A DNA stretch of 64,000 nt from Vogesella aquatica. GTDB lineage: Bacteria > Pseudomonadota > Gammaproteobacteria > Burkholderiales > Chromobacteriaceae. The stretch lies in NCBI RefSeq assembly GCF_028548455.1, contig NZ_JAQQLF010000012.1, positions 62,001 to 126,000 of the forward strand, written 5' to 3'. The position numbers were made by a program, and so were the translations under genes. Every line of letters starts with the position of its first letter. The first letter of the stretch is position 1. Below the pieces are notes generated by a model. That model worked only from the letters and a program-made list of their open reading frames with translations, was not told the DNA's origin and made no database searches. Below, one piece after another: positions 42,433-50,804 of this stretch.

Positions 42433-43721
42433 CCCCACGCGTTGCCATTATCGGTGCCGGCTGGGCCGGGCTGGCGGCAGCCATCGAGCTGGCCCCGGCG
42501 GCCCGCGTGGTGCTGTACGAGGCCGGCAAAGCCGCCGGCGGGCGCGCGCGGCGTGTGCCGCTGGGTGGCATGGCGCTGGATAACGGCCAGCACATCCTGA
42601 TCGGTGCCTATCGCGAATGCCTGCGCCTGATGCGCACGGTGGGCGTGGATGTAGACGCCCAGTTGGCCGCACAGCCGCTGGTGTGGCAGCAGGTAGATGG
42701 CATGGCCATGCGCTGCCCGGCCTGGCCTGCGCCGCTGCACTTGCTGGCGGGCCTGCTCACCGCCCGTGGCCTGCGCTGGCGCGACAAGCTGGCGCTGGCA
42801 CGGCTGTTGACCTGGCTCAGGTGGCAGCGCTGGCAAATCGGGCAAGATGCGCCGGCGCAGGCATGGTTGGCTGCACACGGCCAGAGTGAGGCGCTGCTGC
42901 AGCGTTTCTGGCAGCCGCTGATTCTGGCCACGCTCAATACGCCGCCGGCGCAGGCGTCCATGCAGCTGCTGGCCAATGTGCTGCGCGACAGCCTGGGTGC
43001 GCCGTCGGCGCGGGACAGCCAGCTGCTGCTGCCACGCGTGGATCTCTCTGCGCTGTTTGTCGACCCCGCGCTGCAATGGTTGGCCGCACAGGGCGTGGCT
43101 ACCCGGCTGGGCCAGCGCGTGGCAGCCTTGCAGCCCGAAAACGGTGGCTGGCGCGTGGATGGCGAGTATTTCGATGCCGTGCTGGTGGCGGTAGCGCCGT
43201 ACCACGCCGCCGCCTTGCTGGATCATGCGCCGCTGAGCGCGCTGCTCAAGGCGTGGCAATACCAGCCGATAACTACCCTGTACCTGCAGTTTGAGGGCAG
43301 GGTGCGGCTGCCCGCCGTGATGACCGGCCAGGCCAGCGGCGTGGGCCAATGGTGGTTCGACCGTCAGGCATTAAGCGGCGAGCCGGGGCTGGTGTCGGTG
43401 GTGATCAGTGCCGACGGCGCGCACGCCACGCTGGCGCGCGACGCGCTGCTGGCTGCGGTGCTGGGCGAAATGCAGCGCCATGTGCCGGCTTTGCCGCCGC
43501 TGAAACAGCACTGGCAGATTACCGAGCAGCGCGCTACTTTTGCGGCCAACGTTAGCCTGGCACGCCCGGCAGTGCGACTTGGCGTAGAATCCGCCTATCT
43601 CGCGGGCGACTGGCTGTGCGCCGACTACCCGGCCACACTGGAAGGGGCTGTACGCAGTGGTGTGACAGCCGCCCGAACCCTCATGCAGGACTGGACTAAA
43701 AAGAATGACGCAAACGTTTGA
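42429..43721 (+). CDS. hpnE: Hydroxysqualene dehydroxylase HpnE (amine-oxidase-like flavoprotein)
   Basis: This 430-aa protein has an N-terminal FAD-binding Rossmann motif, VAIIGAGWAGLAAAIEL, followed by GGRARRVPLGGM and a C-terminal FAD segment (YLAGDWLCADYPATLEGAVRSG). It is the third enzyme of the HpnCDE squalene route, removing the hydroxyl of hydroxysqualene. The start is a TTG at 42429 that overlaps the hpnD stop (TTGA). No ATG lies close by in frame and the Rossmann strand begins 5 residues later. Its end overlaps the following SDR gene by 17 nt. Confidence 0.9.
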   Translation: MTPRVAIIGAGWAGLAAAIELAPAARVVLYEAGKAAGGRARRVPLGGMALDNGQHILIGAYRECLRLMRTVGVDVDAQLAAQPLVWQQVDGMAMRCPAWPAPLHLLAGLLTARGLRWRDKLALARLLTWLRWQRWQIGQDAPAQAWLAAHGQSEALLQRFWQPLILATLNTPPAQASMQLLANVLRDSLGAPSARDSQLLLPRVDLSALFVDPALQWLAAQGVATRLGQRVAALQPENGGWRVDGEYFDAVLVAVAPYHAAALLDHAPLSALLKAWQYQPITTLYLQFEGRVRLPAVMTGQASGVGQWWFDRQALSGEPGLVSVVISADGAHATLARDALLAAVLGEMQRHVPALPPLKQHWQITEQRATFAANVSLARPAVRLGVESAYLAGDWLCADYPATLEGAVRSGVTAARTLMQDWTKKNDANV

Positions 43722-44457
43722 AAAAGATTATCTGGCCGGCCGCGTGGTGCTGGTTACCGGTGCTACCCAGGGCATAGGCCGCGAAACGGCACTGGCCGCC
43801 GCCGCCCACGGTGCTACCGTGGTATTGCTGGCGCGCAGCGTGAAAGGCCTGGAAAAGGTATACGACGAGATCGTCGCGGCAGGCGGCCCGGAGCCGGTAG
43901 CCATCCCGCTGGATCTGCTCAAGGCCAGCGATGACGACTTCAACACCATGGCCTACCAGATCAAGCACGCGGTAGGCCGCCTCGATGGCATCGTGCACTG
44001 CGCCGCGCATTTTTACGCGCTGTCGCCGCTGGTGGACCAGCGCATTGACGAGTGGATGAACCAGTACCGCATCAACACGGTAGCGCCGTTTGCGCTGACC
44101 CGGGCCTGCATGCCGCTGCTCACCACCGCTGCCGATGCCAGCGTGGTGTTTGTCGGGGAAACCCACGGCCAGCAGCCGGGGGCGTTCTGGGGCGCGTTTG
44201 GCGCGTCCAAGGCCGGCGTGGGCTACCTGATGCAGGTGGCAGCGTCCGAATGGGATGTGTACCCCAACCTGCGGGTAAACCTGCTGGTGCCAGGCCCGGT
44301 GAACTCGCCGCAGCGCACGCGCACGCACCCTGGCGAAGCCAAGAGCGAGCGTGGCAACCTGGCCGACCTGGTGCCGCACATGCTGTACTGGCTGGGCGGC
44401 GCCAGCCGTGGCCGCAGCGGCGAAACCACGGTGCTGGATTTGCGCACTATTGCATAA
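43705..44457 (+). CDS. SDR-family protein, YciK-like, atypical active site
   Basis: This 250-aa short-chain dehydrogenase-like protein has the nucleotide motif VLVTGATQGIGRETAL, then VHCAAHFYALSPL where NNAG is usual. The position of the catalytic Tyr is Phe (WGAFGASKAG), with the Lys of YxxxK kept. The usual catalytic Ser region is VVFVGETHGQ. It may bind NAD(P) without normal dehydrogenase activity. YciK-type proteins show such features. It overlaps hpnE by 17 nt and is likely in the same operon, though a sterol or hopanoid role is unproven. Confidence 0.8.
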   Translation: MTQTFEKDYLAGRVVLVTGATQGIGRETALAAAAHGATVVLLARSVKGLEKVYDEIVAAGGPEPVAIPLDLLKASDDDFNTMAYQIKHAVGRLDGIVHCAAHFYALSPLVDQRIDEWMNQYRINTVAPFALTRACMPLLTTAADASVVFVGETHGQQPGAFWGAFGASKAGVGYLMQVAASEWDVYPNLRVNLLVPGPVNSPQRTRTHPGEAKSERGNLADLVPHMLYWLGGASRGRSGETTVLDLRTIA

Positions 44458-44466
44458 GGATACTGA

Positions 44467-45132
44467 ATGCGGGCTTATCTGTTACTGCCCATGCTGGTGT
44501 TGCTCACCGGTTGCAACTGGGTCATGAATGTCAGCGGGCTGGCGGCCGAGTCCAACAAGGCGGTAGGTGCGTCTTGCCGGCAGACGGGCCGTTCGCTGGA
44601 GGAGTGTTACAACCGTAACCCCGACGCAGATAAGGCGCAGGTGTATGCCGGCTGGCGCGAGATGCACGAGTACATGACCAAAAACAAGCTGGAAACCGTG
44701 ACCCCGCCGCCCGACCCGACGCCGCCGCCGCCAGAGGCGGAAGCGTCGGCACCGCCCGCAGCGGCGGGTAGTGCCACGCATGAGGATCCGGCTCAAAAAA
44801 AAAGTGATCAGCCTGTAGCGGCCCCTGCTGCGCACGGCAGTACCGCCGCCCCGGCGCACGGTGCTGCCGCGGCGGCACCGGCAGCGCCAGCAGGCAAACG
44901 CGTGCTTACCAATGAAGAGGCGGAAGAGCTGGCCAAGCACGACCCGCTGATTGACTCCATCCTGTCTACCGTGCGCGGGGCCGAGAAGGCTGAAAATGCC
45001 GACAAAGCCGCGCCTAGCGCCACTGACAACCGTCTGCTGAATATCCTGAACGACCTGGAAGCCGAGAAAAATGGCACCGCCCCGGCGGCCAAACCAGCGC
45101 CAGCCCCTGCCAAACCGGCCGCCACCCACTAG
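44467..45132 (+). CDS. Putative lipoprotein, Ala/Pro-rich
   Basis: This 221-aa protein has a lipoprotein signal ending LVLLTGCNW, with Cys near residue 16 as the lipidation site; it should be exported by Sec and anchored in a membrane. Residues 80-140 are a low-complexity Pro/Ala/Glu linker (PPPDPTPPPPEAEASAPP), and another Ala/Pro/Lys linker ends the chain. A small helical region lies in between (TNEEAEELAKHDPLIDSI). No family is recognised. It follows the SDR gene by 9 nt. Confidence 0.7.
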   Translation: MRAYLLLPMLVLLTGCNWVMNVSGLAAESNKAVGASCRQTGRSLEECYNRNPDADKAQVYAGWREMHEYMTKNKLETVTPPPDPTPPPPEAEASAPPAAAGSATHEDPAQKKSDQPVAAPAAHGSTAAPAHGAAAAAPAAPAGKRVLTNEEAEELAKHDPLIDSILSTVRGAEKAENADKAAPSATDNRLLNILNDLEAEKNGTAPAAKPAPAPAKPAATH

Positions 45133-45196
45133 CTGCCCGCTACGCGGGTGAGCAGGCTGCCGTGACCTGACCGCCGTACTGGCTCATAATCTCCCC

Positions 45197-46567
45197 ATGG
45201 CAAAACTCAAGACGCAATATCAATGCGGCGAGTGCGGTGGCACTTCGCCCAAATGGCAAGGCCAGTGCCCGCACTGCGGTGCCTGGAACAGCCTGGCCGA
45301 AACCGTGGCCGCGCCGCCTGCGGCTGCGGCCAACGCCCGCTTCCAGAGCTGGACCACGCAAACCCAGCCGGTGCAGCAGCTATCGCAAGTGCAGGCCGCC
45401 GAAGTGCCGCGCGAATCGTGCGGTATCGAAGAGCTGGACCGTGTACTGGGCGGCGGCATCGTGAAAGGGGCCGTCATCCTGCTGGGCGGCGACCCCGGCA
45501 TTGGCAAATCCACGCTGCTGCTGCAGGCGCTGGCTACCATCGGTGCCAACCGCAAGGTGCTGTACGTGTCCGGCGAGGAATCGCCACAGCAGATTGCCCT
45601 GCGCGCCAGCCGCCTGGCGGTGGACGCCAGCCGCGTGCGGCTGCTGTCCGAAATCCGCCTGGAAGCCATCATCCCGGCGCTGCAGGCCGAAATGCCCGAA
45701 GTGGCGGTGATCGACTCCATCCAGACGCTGTATTCCGACCAGGTGACGTCGGCGCCCGGCTCGGTATCGCAGGTGCGCGAGTGCGCGGCGCAGCTGACGC
45801 GCATCGCCAAGCAAAGCGGCATTACCATTATCCTGGTGGGCCACGTCACCAAGGAAGGCTCGCTGGCCGGCCCGCGTGTGCTGGAACACATCGTGGATAC
45901 CGTGTTGTATTTCGAGGGCGACAGCCACTCCAGCTACCGCATGATCCGCGCCATCAAGAACCGCTTTGGTGCGGCCAACGAGCTGGGCGTGTTCGCCATG
46001 ACCGACCGCGGCCTGCGCGGCGTGTCCAACCCGTCGGCCATTTTCTTGTCCAGCTACCGCGACGACGTGTCCGGCTCCTGCGTGCTGGTGACGCAAGAGG
46101 GCAGCCGCCCGCTGCTGGTGGAAATCCAGGCGCTGGTGGACGACGCGCACGGTTTTCAGCCCAAGCGCCTGAGCGTGGGCCTGGAGCAAAACCGCCTGGC
46201 CATGCTGATGGCGGTGCTGAACCGTCACGCCAGCATTGCCTGCTTCGACCAGGACGTGTTCCTGAACGCGGTGGGCGGGGTGAAGATCAATGAGCCGGCC
46301 GCCGACCTGGCGGTGATTCTGGCCATGGTGTCGTCGCTGCGGAACAAGCCGCTGCCCGAGAAACTGGTGGTGTTTGGCGAGGTGGGCCTGTCTGGCGAGG
46401 TGCGCCCGGTGGCGCGCGGCCAGGAGCGCCTGAAAGAAGCCGCCAAGCTGGGCTTCGAGCGCGCCATCGTGCCGGCGGCCAACAAGCCGCGCCAGGACAT
46501 AGAAGGCCTGGAGGTCATTGCGGTCGAGCGCCTGTCCGAGGCGGTCGATTTCTGCATTCGCCGTTAA
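45197..46567 (+). CDS. radA: DNA repair protein RadA
   Basis: This 456-aa RadA/Sms protein has an N-terminal C4 zinc finger (CGEC...CPHC, residues 10-27), a RecA-like ATPase with Walker A GDPGIGKSTLL near 98, the RadA-specific KNRFGAANELG near 255, and a C-terminal Lon-protease-like domain. It helps branch migration in homologous recombination. It is transcribed on its own from a short gap after the lipoprotein gene and ends 8 nt before the ECF sigma gene. Confidence 0.96.
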   Translation: MAKLKTQYQCGECGGTSPKWQGQCPHCGAWNSLAETVAAPPAAAANARFQSWTTQTQPVQQLSQVQAAEVPRESCGIEELDRVLGGGIVKGAVILLGGDPGIGKSTLLLQALATIGANRKVLYVSGEESPQQIALRASRLAVDASRVRLLSEIRLEAIIPALQAEMPEVAVIDSIQTLYSDQVTSAPGSVSQVRECAAQLTRIAKQSGITIILVGHVTKEGSLAGPRVLEHIVDTVLYFEGDSHSSYRMIRAIKNRFGAANELGVFAMTDRGLRGVSNPSAIFLSSYRDDVSGSCVLVTQEGSRPLLVEIQALVDDAHGFQPKRLSVGLEQNRLAMLMAVLNRHASIACFDQDVFLNAVGGVKINEPAADLAVILAMVSSLRNKPLPEKLVVFGEVGLSGEVRPVARGQERLKEAAKLGFERAIVPAANKPRQDIEGLEVIAVERLSEAVDFCIRR

Positions 46568-46575
46568 GGAAGCCC

Positions 46576-47136
46576 ATGAGCGCCAGCCCCGAACAGATAG
46601 AAGCCGAGCGCCCCTTCCTGCTGCGTTACGCCCGCGCCCAGCTGCAAGACCAGGCTGCCGCCGAAGACGCGGTGCAGGAAGCCCTGCTGGCCGCACTGGA
46701 GGGGCGGGCGCGTTTTGCCGGCCAGGCCAGCGTGCGTACCTGGCTTATCTCCATACTGCGCTTCAAGCTGGTGGATACCATACGCCGCCAGCAGCGCGAG
46801 GTAGCCACCGACCTGAGCGAAGACACCGACCTGTCCGACCTGGACGGCCTGTTCGATGGCCAGGGTGCGTGGCAGCAGGCTGTGCGCGCCTGGGGTGTGC
46901 CAGAGGAAGGCCTGCTGGCCAAGCAGTTCTGGCAGGTATACCAGCACTGCGCGCAGGCCATGCCCAAGCGCACCGCCATGGTGTTTGCCATGCGCGAGGT
47001 GATGGATATGGACATTGCCGATATTTGTCAGAACTTATCGATTACAGCGACTAACTGCTCGGTGATGTTGTACCGCGCGCGCATGAGCTTGCGCGAATGC
47101 CTGGAGCTACGCTGGTTTCAGCAGGAGGGGGCGTGA
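46576..47136 (+). CDS. ECF-type RNA polymerase sigma factor
   Basis: This 186-aa sigma-70-family factor has sigma region 2 (LRYARAQLQDQAAAEDAVQE then RTWLISILRFKLVDTIRR) and a region 4 helix-turn-helix (VMDMDIADICQNLSITATNC then RARMSLRECLE). It should direct RNA polymerase to a small stress regulon. Its stop overlaps the next gene by one base (TGATG), so the 58-aa zinc-finger protein downstream is the likely anti-sigma factor. Confidence 0.87.
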   Translation: MSASPEQIEAERPFLLRYARAQLQDQAAAEDAVQEALLAALEGRARFAGQASVRTWLISILRFKLVDTIRRQQREVATDLSEDTDLSDLDGLFDGQGAWQQAVRAWGVPEEGLLAKQFWQVYQHCAQAMPKRTAMVFAMREVMDMDIADICQNLSITATNCSVMLYRARMSLRECLELRWFQQEGA

Positions 47137-47312
47137 TGGGGATGAGCTGCAAACAGGCTAGCCGCCTGATTTCCGATGGCATGGACCGCCCGCTTGGCCG
47201 CGGCGAGCAGGTACGGTTGTCGTTTCACCTGCTGCTGTGCCGCAATTGCCGGCATTTCCGCCAGCAAATGCAGCAGCTGCGCAGCGGCATCCGCCGCGCC
47301 CGCAACGAATAA
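47136..47312 (+). CDS. Short zinc-finger anti-sigma-like protein (zf-HC2 type)
   Basis: This 58-aa protein has HLLLCRNC: a His followed three residues later by Cys-x-x-Cys, with an upstream Cys (MSCKQASRLISDGMDR). That is the minimal zinc-binding anti-sigma (ZAS) layout. Redox-sensitive ZAS proteins hold ECF sigma factors inactive in other bacteria. AGGAGG lies 8 nt before the ATG, and the start overlaps the sigma stop by one base. No membrane span follows, so the protein would be soluble. Confidence 0.75.
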   Translation: MGMSCKQASRLISDGMDRPLGRGEQVRLSFHLLLCRNCRHFRQQMQQLRSGIRRARNE

Positions 47313-47353
47313 GGGCAGGGCAGGTGGCCAGCTTGGCCGCAGACGATGCTCTC

Positions 47354-47390
47354 TAAAAAGACGGCCAGCGTGCTACCCGCCGCTGGCCGT
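47354..47390 (-). terminator. Terminator of the DUF2325 gene
   Basis: ACGGCCAGCG (47361-47370) and CGCTGGCCGT (47381-47390) are perfect 10-bp arms. On the minus strand the stem is followed by CTTTTTAGAG. The gap between the convergent genes also holds a smaller stem CGTCCG-CGTA-CGGACG near 47427. Confidence 0.75.
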
Positions 47391-47463
47391 ATCACATCGA
47401 GCCGCATCCCATCCATAAGAAGTGATCGTCCGCGTACGGACGCGGTTGTGTCTGGCAGGCGGC

Positions 47464-47826
47464 TTAGTGCTTGCGTGCCTTGCCGCCACTGAAGGGTTTC
47501 TGGCAGGCATTGGGGCAGCTGGCACAGTGCTGTTTTTCGGTAAAGCCGACACAGTTCAGCTGCTGCTTCAGCGAGCACACCGAGCGGCGGCAGGCGATAA
47601 AGCGCACTTTTTCTTCGTTGGCCAGCTCGCGAAAGTGCTTCATCACGTTGTGGCCCAGAAAGTCGGTAAACAGGATCAGCAGGTCGGTGCCGGCTGGCAG
47701 GCGGTCCAGCTTGCGCTGGTGCGAGCTGTTACGGCCGCTCAGGTGTTTGTGGATGCTGATGCCGAACTCGTCCAGCACGCCCGGGATATTGCCCAAAGTA
47801 TCTGCCCCTACCAGCATGGCGTTCAT
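47464..47826 (-). CDS. DUF2325 protein, probably iron-regulated
   Basis: This 120-aa protein belongs to the DUF2325 family: MLVGADTLGNIPGVL at the start, TDLLILFTDFLGHNVMKHF in the middle, and a Cys-rich C-terminal part (ACRRSVCSLKQ, then CVGFTEKQHCASCPNAC). The cysteines could bind iron or an iron-sulfur centre. The ATG at 47826 has GGAG upstream; a longer frame to 48003 is not supported. It lies behind a promoter overlapped by two Fur-like boxes, which suggests induction when iron is scarce. The molecular function of the family is not known to me. Confidence 0.78.
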   Translation of the reverse strand: MNAMLVGADTLGNIPGVLDEFGISIHKHLSGRNSSHQRKLDRLPAGTDLLILFTDFLGHNVMKHFRELANEEKVRFIACRRSVCSLKQQLNCVGFTEKQHCASCPNACQKPFSGGKARKH

Positions 47827-47862
47827 GTCACCCACTCCTGCATTGATTGATTCGATGTGTGG

Positions 47863-47903
47863 ATGATATCCATTCTCATTACTGTTATCAAGAATAATTC
47901 TCA
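47863..47903 (-). promoter_or_regulatory. Sigma-70 promoter with two Fur-type boxes, for the DUF2325 gene
   Basis: On the minus strand, TTGATA (47886-47891) and TATCAT (47863-47868) are -35 and -10 elements 17 bp apart. TGAGAATTATTCTTG (47889-47903) overlaps the -35 side and TGAGAATGGATATCA (47864-47878) overlaps the -10. Both follow the 7-1-7 Fur dyad, 5 of 7 and 4 of 7 positions symmetrical, centres 25 bp apart. Confidence 0.68.
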
Positions 47904-48003
47904 TTAATTTCCGGAGCTGTTGTATTGCCCGCTCCGCATGGGGTCGCGGTGCGGGTATGCGTGCAGGGGCCCGGGTGGGCCGTGGCGGGCTGGAAAAATG
48001 CAT

Positions 48004-48028
48004 GGCCTGCCGGCAATGCCGGCAGGCC
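48004..48028 (-). terminator. Hairpin after the efflux operon
   Basis: GGCCTGCCGGC and GCCGGCAGGCC form an 11-bp stem with a 3-nt loop, followed on the minus strand by ATGCATTTTTCC. It lies after the MFS gene and ends the operon. A GGTTGGCCGCA copy (minus) lies between it and the gene, at 48041-48051. Confidence 0.65.
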
Positions 48029-48073
48029 TTGGGCGCATCCTGCGGCCAACCTTGCGCCAGGTGTTAACCGGCC

Positions 48074-49615
48074 CTAGTGCGCCTGGCTGGTGTCGGCCAT
48101 GCGCCCAGGGCGCGGTGCCAGCCAGATCATGCACGCGGCCAGCACAAACGACAGGCCGGACAGCCAGAACAGCTCGTTGGTAGACAGCATGATGCTTTGC
48201 GACTGGATCAGCTGCCCCAGCTGCTGCCGCCCCGACTCGATGCTGCCATTGCCCAGCTGCTGCAGCGCCTGCGGGCTGCTGTCTACCAGTGCCGCCAGTT
48301 CGGCATGGTAGTGGCTGGCCTTGTCGTCCCACGCGGTGGTGACGATGGAGGTGGCAAAGGCGCCGGACAGTGTACGCATAAAGCTCATCAGGCCGGCCGC
48401 CGACGCCATTTCTTCCGGCTTCACGCTGGCCATGGCCAGGCCGGTGAGCGGCACAAAGAAAAACGGCATGCCCAGGCCCTGGAGCAGCAAGGGCAGCGCC
48501 ACCTGCCAGAAGTCCATGTCGGTGGTGGCAAAGCTGCGGTACAGGGTGACCGCCCCCAGCCACATCACGCCGGCAAACACCAGCGGGCGCGGGTCCATCT
48601 TCTGCGATAGCTGCGCCGCCAGCGGGGCCACCAGCACCGCCAGGATGCCACTCATGGCGGTGGCGTGGCCGGCCTCGGTGGCGGTGTAGCCCATATAGGC
48701 CTGCAGCCACTGCGGCGTCAGCACCGTGGCGCCAAAGAACGAGCCGAACGCCAGCGAGATGGTGGCCACGCTCACCCAGTAACCGCGGTGGCGGAATACG
48801 CGCAGGTTCACTACCGGGTTGCGCTCGGTGAGCTCCCAGATCATGAAGGCGGCAAAGCCGATAGCGCTGACTACCGCCAGGCCCACGATGACGGGCGAGC
48901 CGAACCAGTCCAGGTTCTTGCCTTCGTCGATCATGATCTGGAACGCGCCCACCCACAGCACCAGCAGCGCCAGGCCAATGGTGTCAAAGCGCATCTTCAT
49001 GAGCGGGCTCTGGTAGCGTTTCAGCAGCCCCCAGCCAAAGTAGCCGCAGGCAATGGCAATGGGCACATTGATGTAGAAGATCCACGGCCAGCTGGCTTCG
49101 TCGCACAACCAGCCACCCAGAATGGGGCCCATGATTGGTGCCACCAGCGTGGTCATGCTCCACAGGCCGATGGCGGCGCCGGCTTTTTCCTTGGGGAAAA
49201 TCTGCAGCAGCAGCGTCTGCGACATCGGCATCAGCGGCCCGCCGGCCAGGCCTTGCAGCACGCGGAACAGGATCAGCATTTCCAGCGAGGTAGCCATGCC
49301 GCACAGCAGCGAAAACACGCCGAACAGTATCATCGCGCCGGCAAACAGCCGCACGGTGCCAAAGCGTGCGGCCAGCCAGCCGGTCAGCGGCACGGTGATG
49401 GCCTCGGCTACCGCGTAGGAGGTAATGACGTAAGTGCCCTGGCTGGACGATACGCCCAGGCTGCCGGCGATATTGGGTACCGACACGTTGGCGATGGTGG
49501 TGTCCAGCACGGCTACAAAGTTGGCCGCGGCCAGCAGCAGGGCCGCCAGCCAGAGCTGGCCGCCTTGCAGTGGCACAATCGGCGCTGGGGCGGGTGGGGA
49601 GTTGGGCGCAGACAT
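48074..49615 (-). CDS. emrB: MFS drug efflux permease, EmrB/QacA (DHA2) family
   Basis: This 513-aa major-facilitator transporter has 14 predicted spans, the early motif DTTIANVSVPNIAGSLG (DHA2 type), and motif A/C regions such as GWLAARFGTVRLF and GPILGGWLCDEASWPWIFY. It exports drugs or fatty acids through the HlyD-type partner just upstream. It is the last gene of the OMF-HlyD-MFS operon, 9 bp behind the fusion protein. FarB-like substrate range is possible. Confidence 0.88.
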   Translation of the reverse strand: MSAPNSPPAPAPIVPLQGGQLWLAALLLAAANFVAVLDTTIANVSVPNIAGSLGVSSSQGTYVITSYAVAEAITVPLTGWLAARFGTVRLFAGAMILFGVFSLLCGMATSLEMLILFRVLQGLAGGPLMPMSQTLLLQIFPKEKAGAAIGLWSMTTLVAPIMGPILGGWLCDEASWPWIFYINVPIAIACGYFGWGLLKRYQSPLMKMRFDTIGLALLVLWVGAFQIMIDEGKNLDWFGSPVIVGLAVVSAIGFAAFMIWELTERNPVVNLRVFRHRGYWVSVATISLAFGSFFGATVLTPQWLQAYMGYTATEAGHATAMSGILAVLVAPLAAQLSQKMDPRPLVFAGVMWLGAVTLYRSFATTDMDFWQVALPLLLQGLGMPFFFVPLTGLAMASVKPEEMASAAGLMSFMRTLSGAFATSIVTTAWDDKASHYHAELAALVDSSPQALQQLGNGSIESGRQQLGQLIQSQSIMLSTNELFWLSGLSFVLAACMIWLAPRPGRMADTSQAH

Positions 49616-49624
49616 GCGGCTTCC

Positions 49625-50773
49625 TTATTCGCTACGCGTGTCGATGGTGGCGGTCATCGACAGCCCCACTTGCAGTGGGTGCTGGCGCAGCTCGGCCGGG
49701 TCCAGTGCAATGCGTACCGGCACGCGCTGCACTACCTTGATCCAGTTGCCGGTGGCATTTTGTGCCGGGATGGTGGCAAACGCCGCGCCGGAGCCGCCAG
49801 CCAGGCCGGCTACCTTGCCGTGGTATTCCACCTCGCTACCGTACAGGTCGGCCTTCAGTGTGACCGGCTGGCCAATGCGCACGGTGCGCAGCTGGCCTTC
49901 CTTGAAGTTGGCGTCCACGTGTACGGCCTGCAGCGGCACTACCGACAGCAAGGCGCTGCCGGCCTGTACGCGCTGGCCCAGCTGCACCTGGCGTTTGGCC
50001 ACCACGCCGTCTACCGGCGCGCGGATCACGGTGCGCGCCAGGTCCACGCGCGCCTGGTCACGCTTGGCGCGTGCCAGGGTCACTTCGGGGTTGGTGTCCA
50101 CGCTGCTGTCGCGGGTCAGGGTCTGGTTGGCTTTCAGGCTGCCTTCGGCGGCGCGCAGGTTGGCCGCACTCTGCTTGGCGGCCGCTTCGGCGGCCTGGTA
50201 CGCCGCCTCGGCCACGTTCAGCGCACTGCGGGCGTTGCTGACTTCCTCGCCGGACACCGAGCCGTTCTTGGCCAGTGCCTGGCGCCGGTTGTAATCGAGC
50301 CGCGCGCGTTCCAGCTCGGCCTGCGCCGAAACCAGCTGTGCCTGGCTGCGCACCTGCTCGGCGGCGCGGGCCTGTACCTGGGCGCCCAGGCCCTCGTCGC
50401 TGGCCAGATAGCCTTGTACGCGGCGCTGGGCGCGCGCCAGCTCGGCTTCGGCTTGCGCCAGCGCCAGGCGGGCGTCGGTATCGTCCAGCAGTACCAGCAC
50501 GTCGCCGCGCTTGACGGCCTGCGTATCCACCACGGATACCTGGCGCACGGTGCCACCCACTTCGGGGGTCAGCTGCGCCATTTCGGCGGCCACGTAGGCG
50601 TTGTCGGTGCTGACGTGGTGGGACGCCACCAGATACCAGTAGCTGCCGTAGGCCAGCGCGCCGACAGCGACCACGCCGCCCAGCAGGGCAAACAGGGTTT
50701 TGCGGCGTGCCGCCGGCTTGGCCGCATCGGCCGGAATGTCCTGCGCGGGCAGGGCTTGGGTGTGTTCGCTCAT
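49625..50773 (-). CDS. emrA: HlyD-family membrane fusion protein, EmrA-like
   Basis: This 382-aa protein has one N-terminal membrane anchor (TLFALLGGVVAVGALAYGSY), a lipoyl domain split by a long alpha-helical hairpin (about residues 90-215), and a C-terminal beta-barrel (VRAPVDGVVAKRQVQLGQRV). It links the inner-membrane MFS pump to the outer-membrane channel. The ATG at 50773 is chosen (MSEHTQALP); an in-frame stretch upstream is not needed. It lies 31 bp behind the OMF gene. Confidence 0.88.
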   Translation of the reverse strand: MSEHTQALPAQDIPADAAKPAARRKTLFALLGGVVAVGALAYGSYWYLVASHHVSTDNAYVAAEMAQLTPEVGGTVRQVSVVDTQAVKRGDVLVLLDDTDARLALAQAEAELARAQRRVQGYLASDEGLGAQVQARAAEQVRSQAQLVSAQAELERARLDYNRRQALAKNGSVSGEEVSNARSALNVAEAAYQAAEAAAKQSAANLRAAEGSLKANQTLTRDSSVDTNPEVTLARAKRDQARVDLARTVIRAPVDGVVAKRQVQLGQRVQAGSALLSVVPLQAVHVDANFKEGQLRTVRIGQPVTLKADLYGSEVEYHGKVAGLAGGSGAAFATIPAQNATGNWIKVVQRVPVRIALDPAELRQHPLQVGLSMTATIDTRSE

Positions 50774-50804
50774 GATGTGCTTTCTCTCAATCGGTTTTGT
50801 CGGT

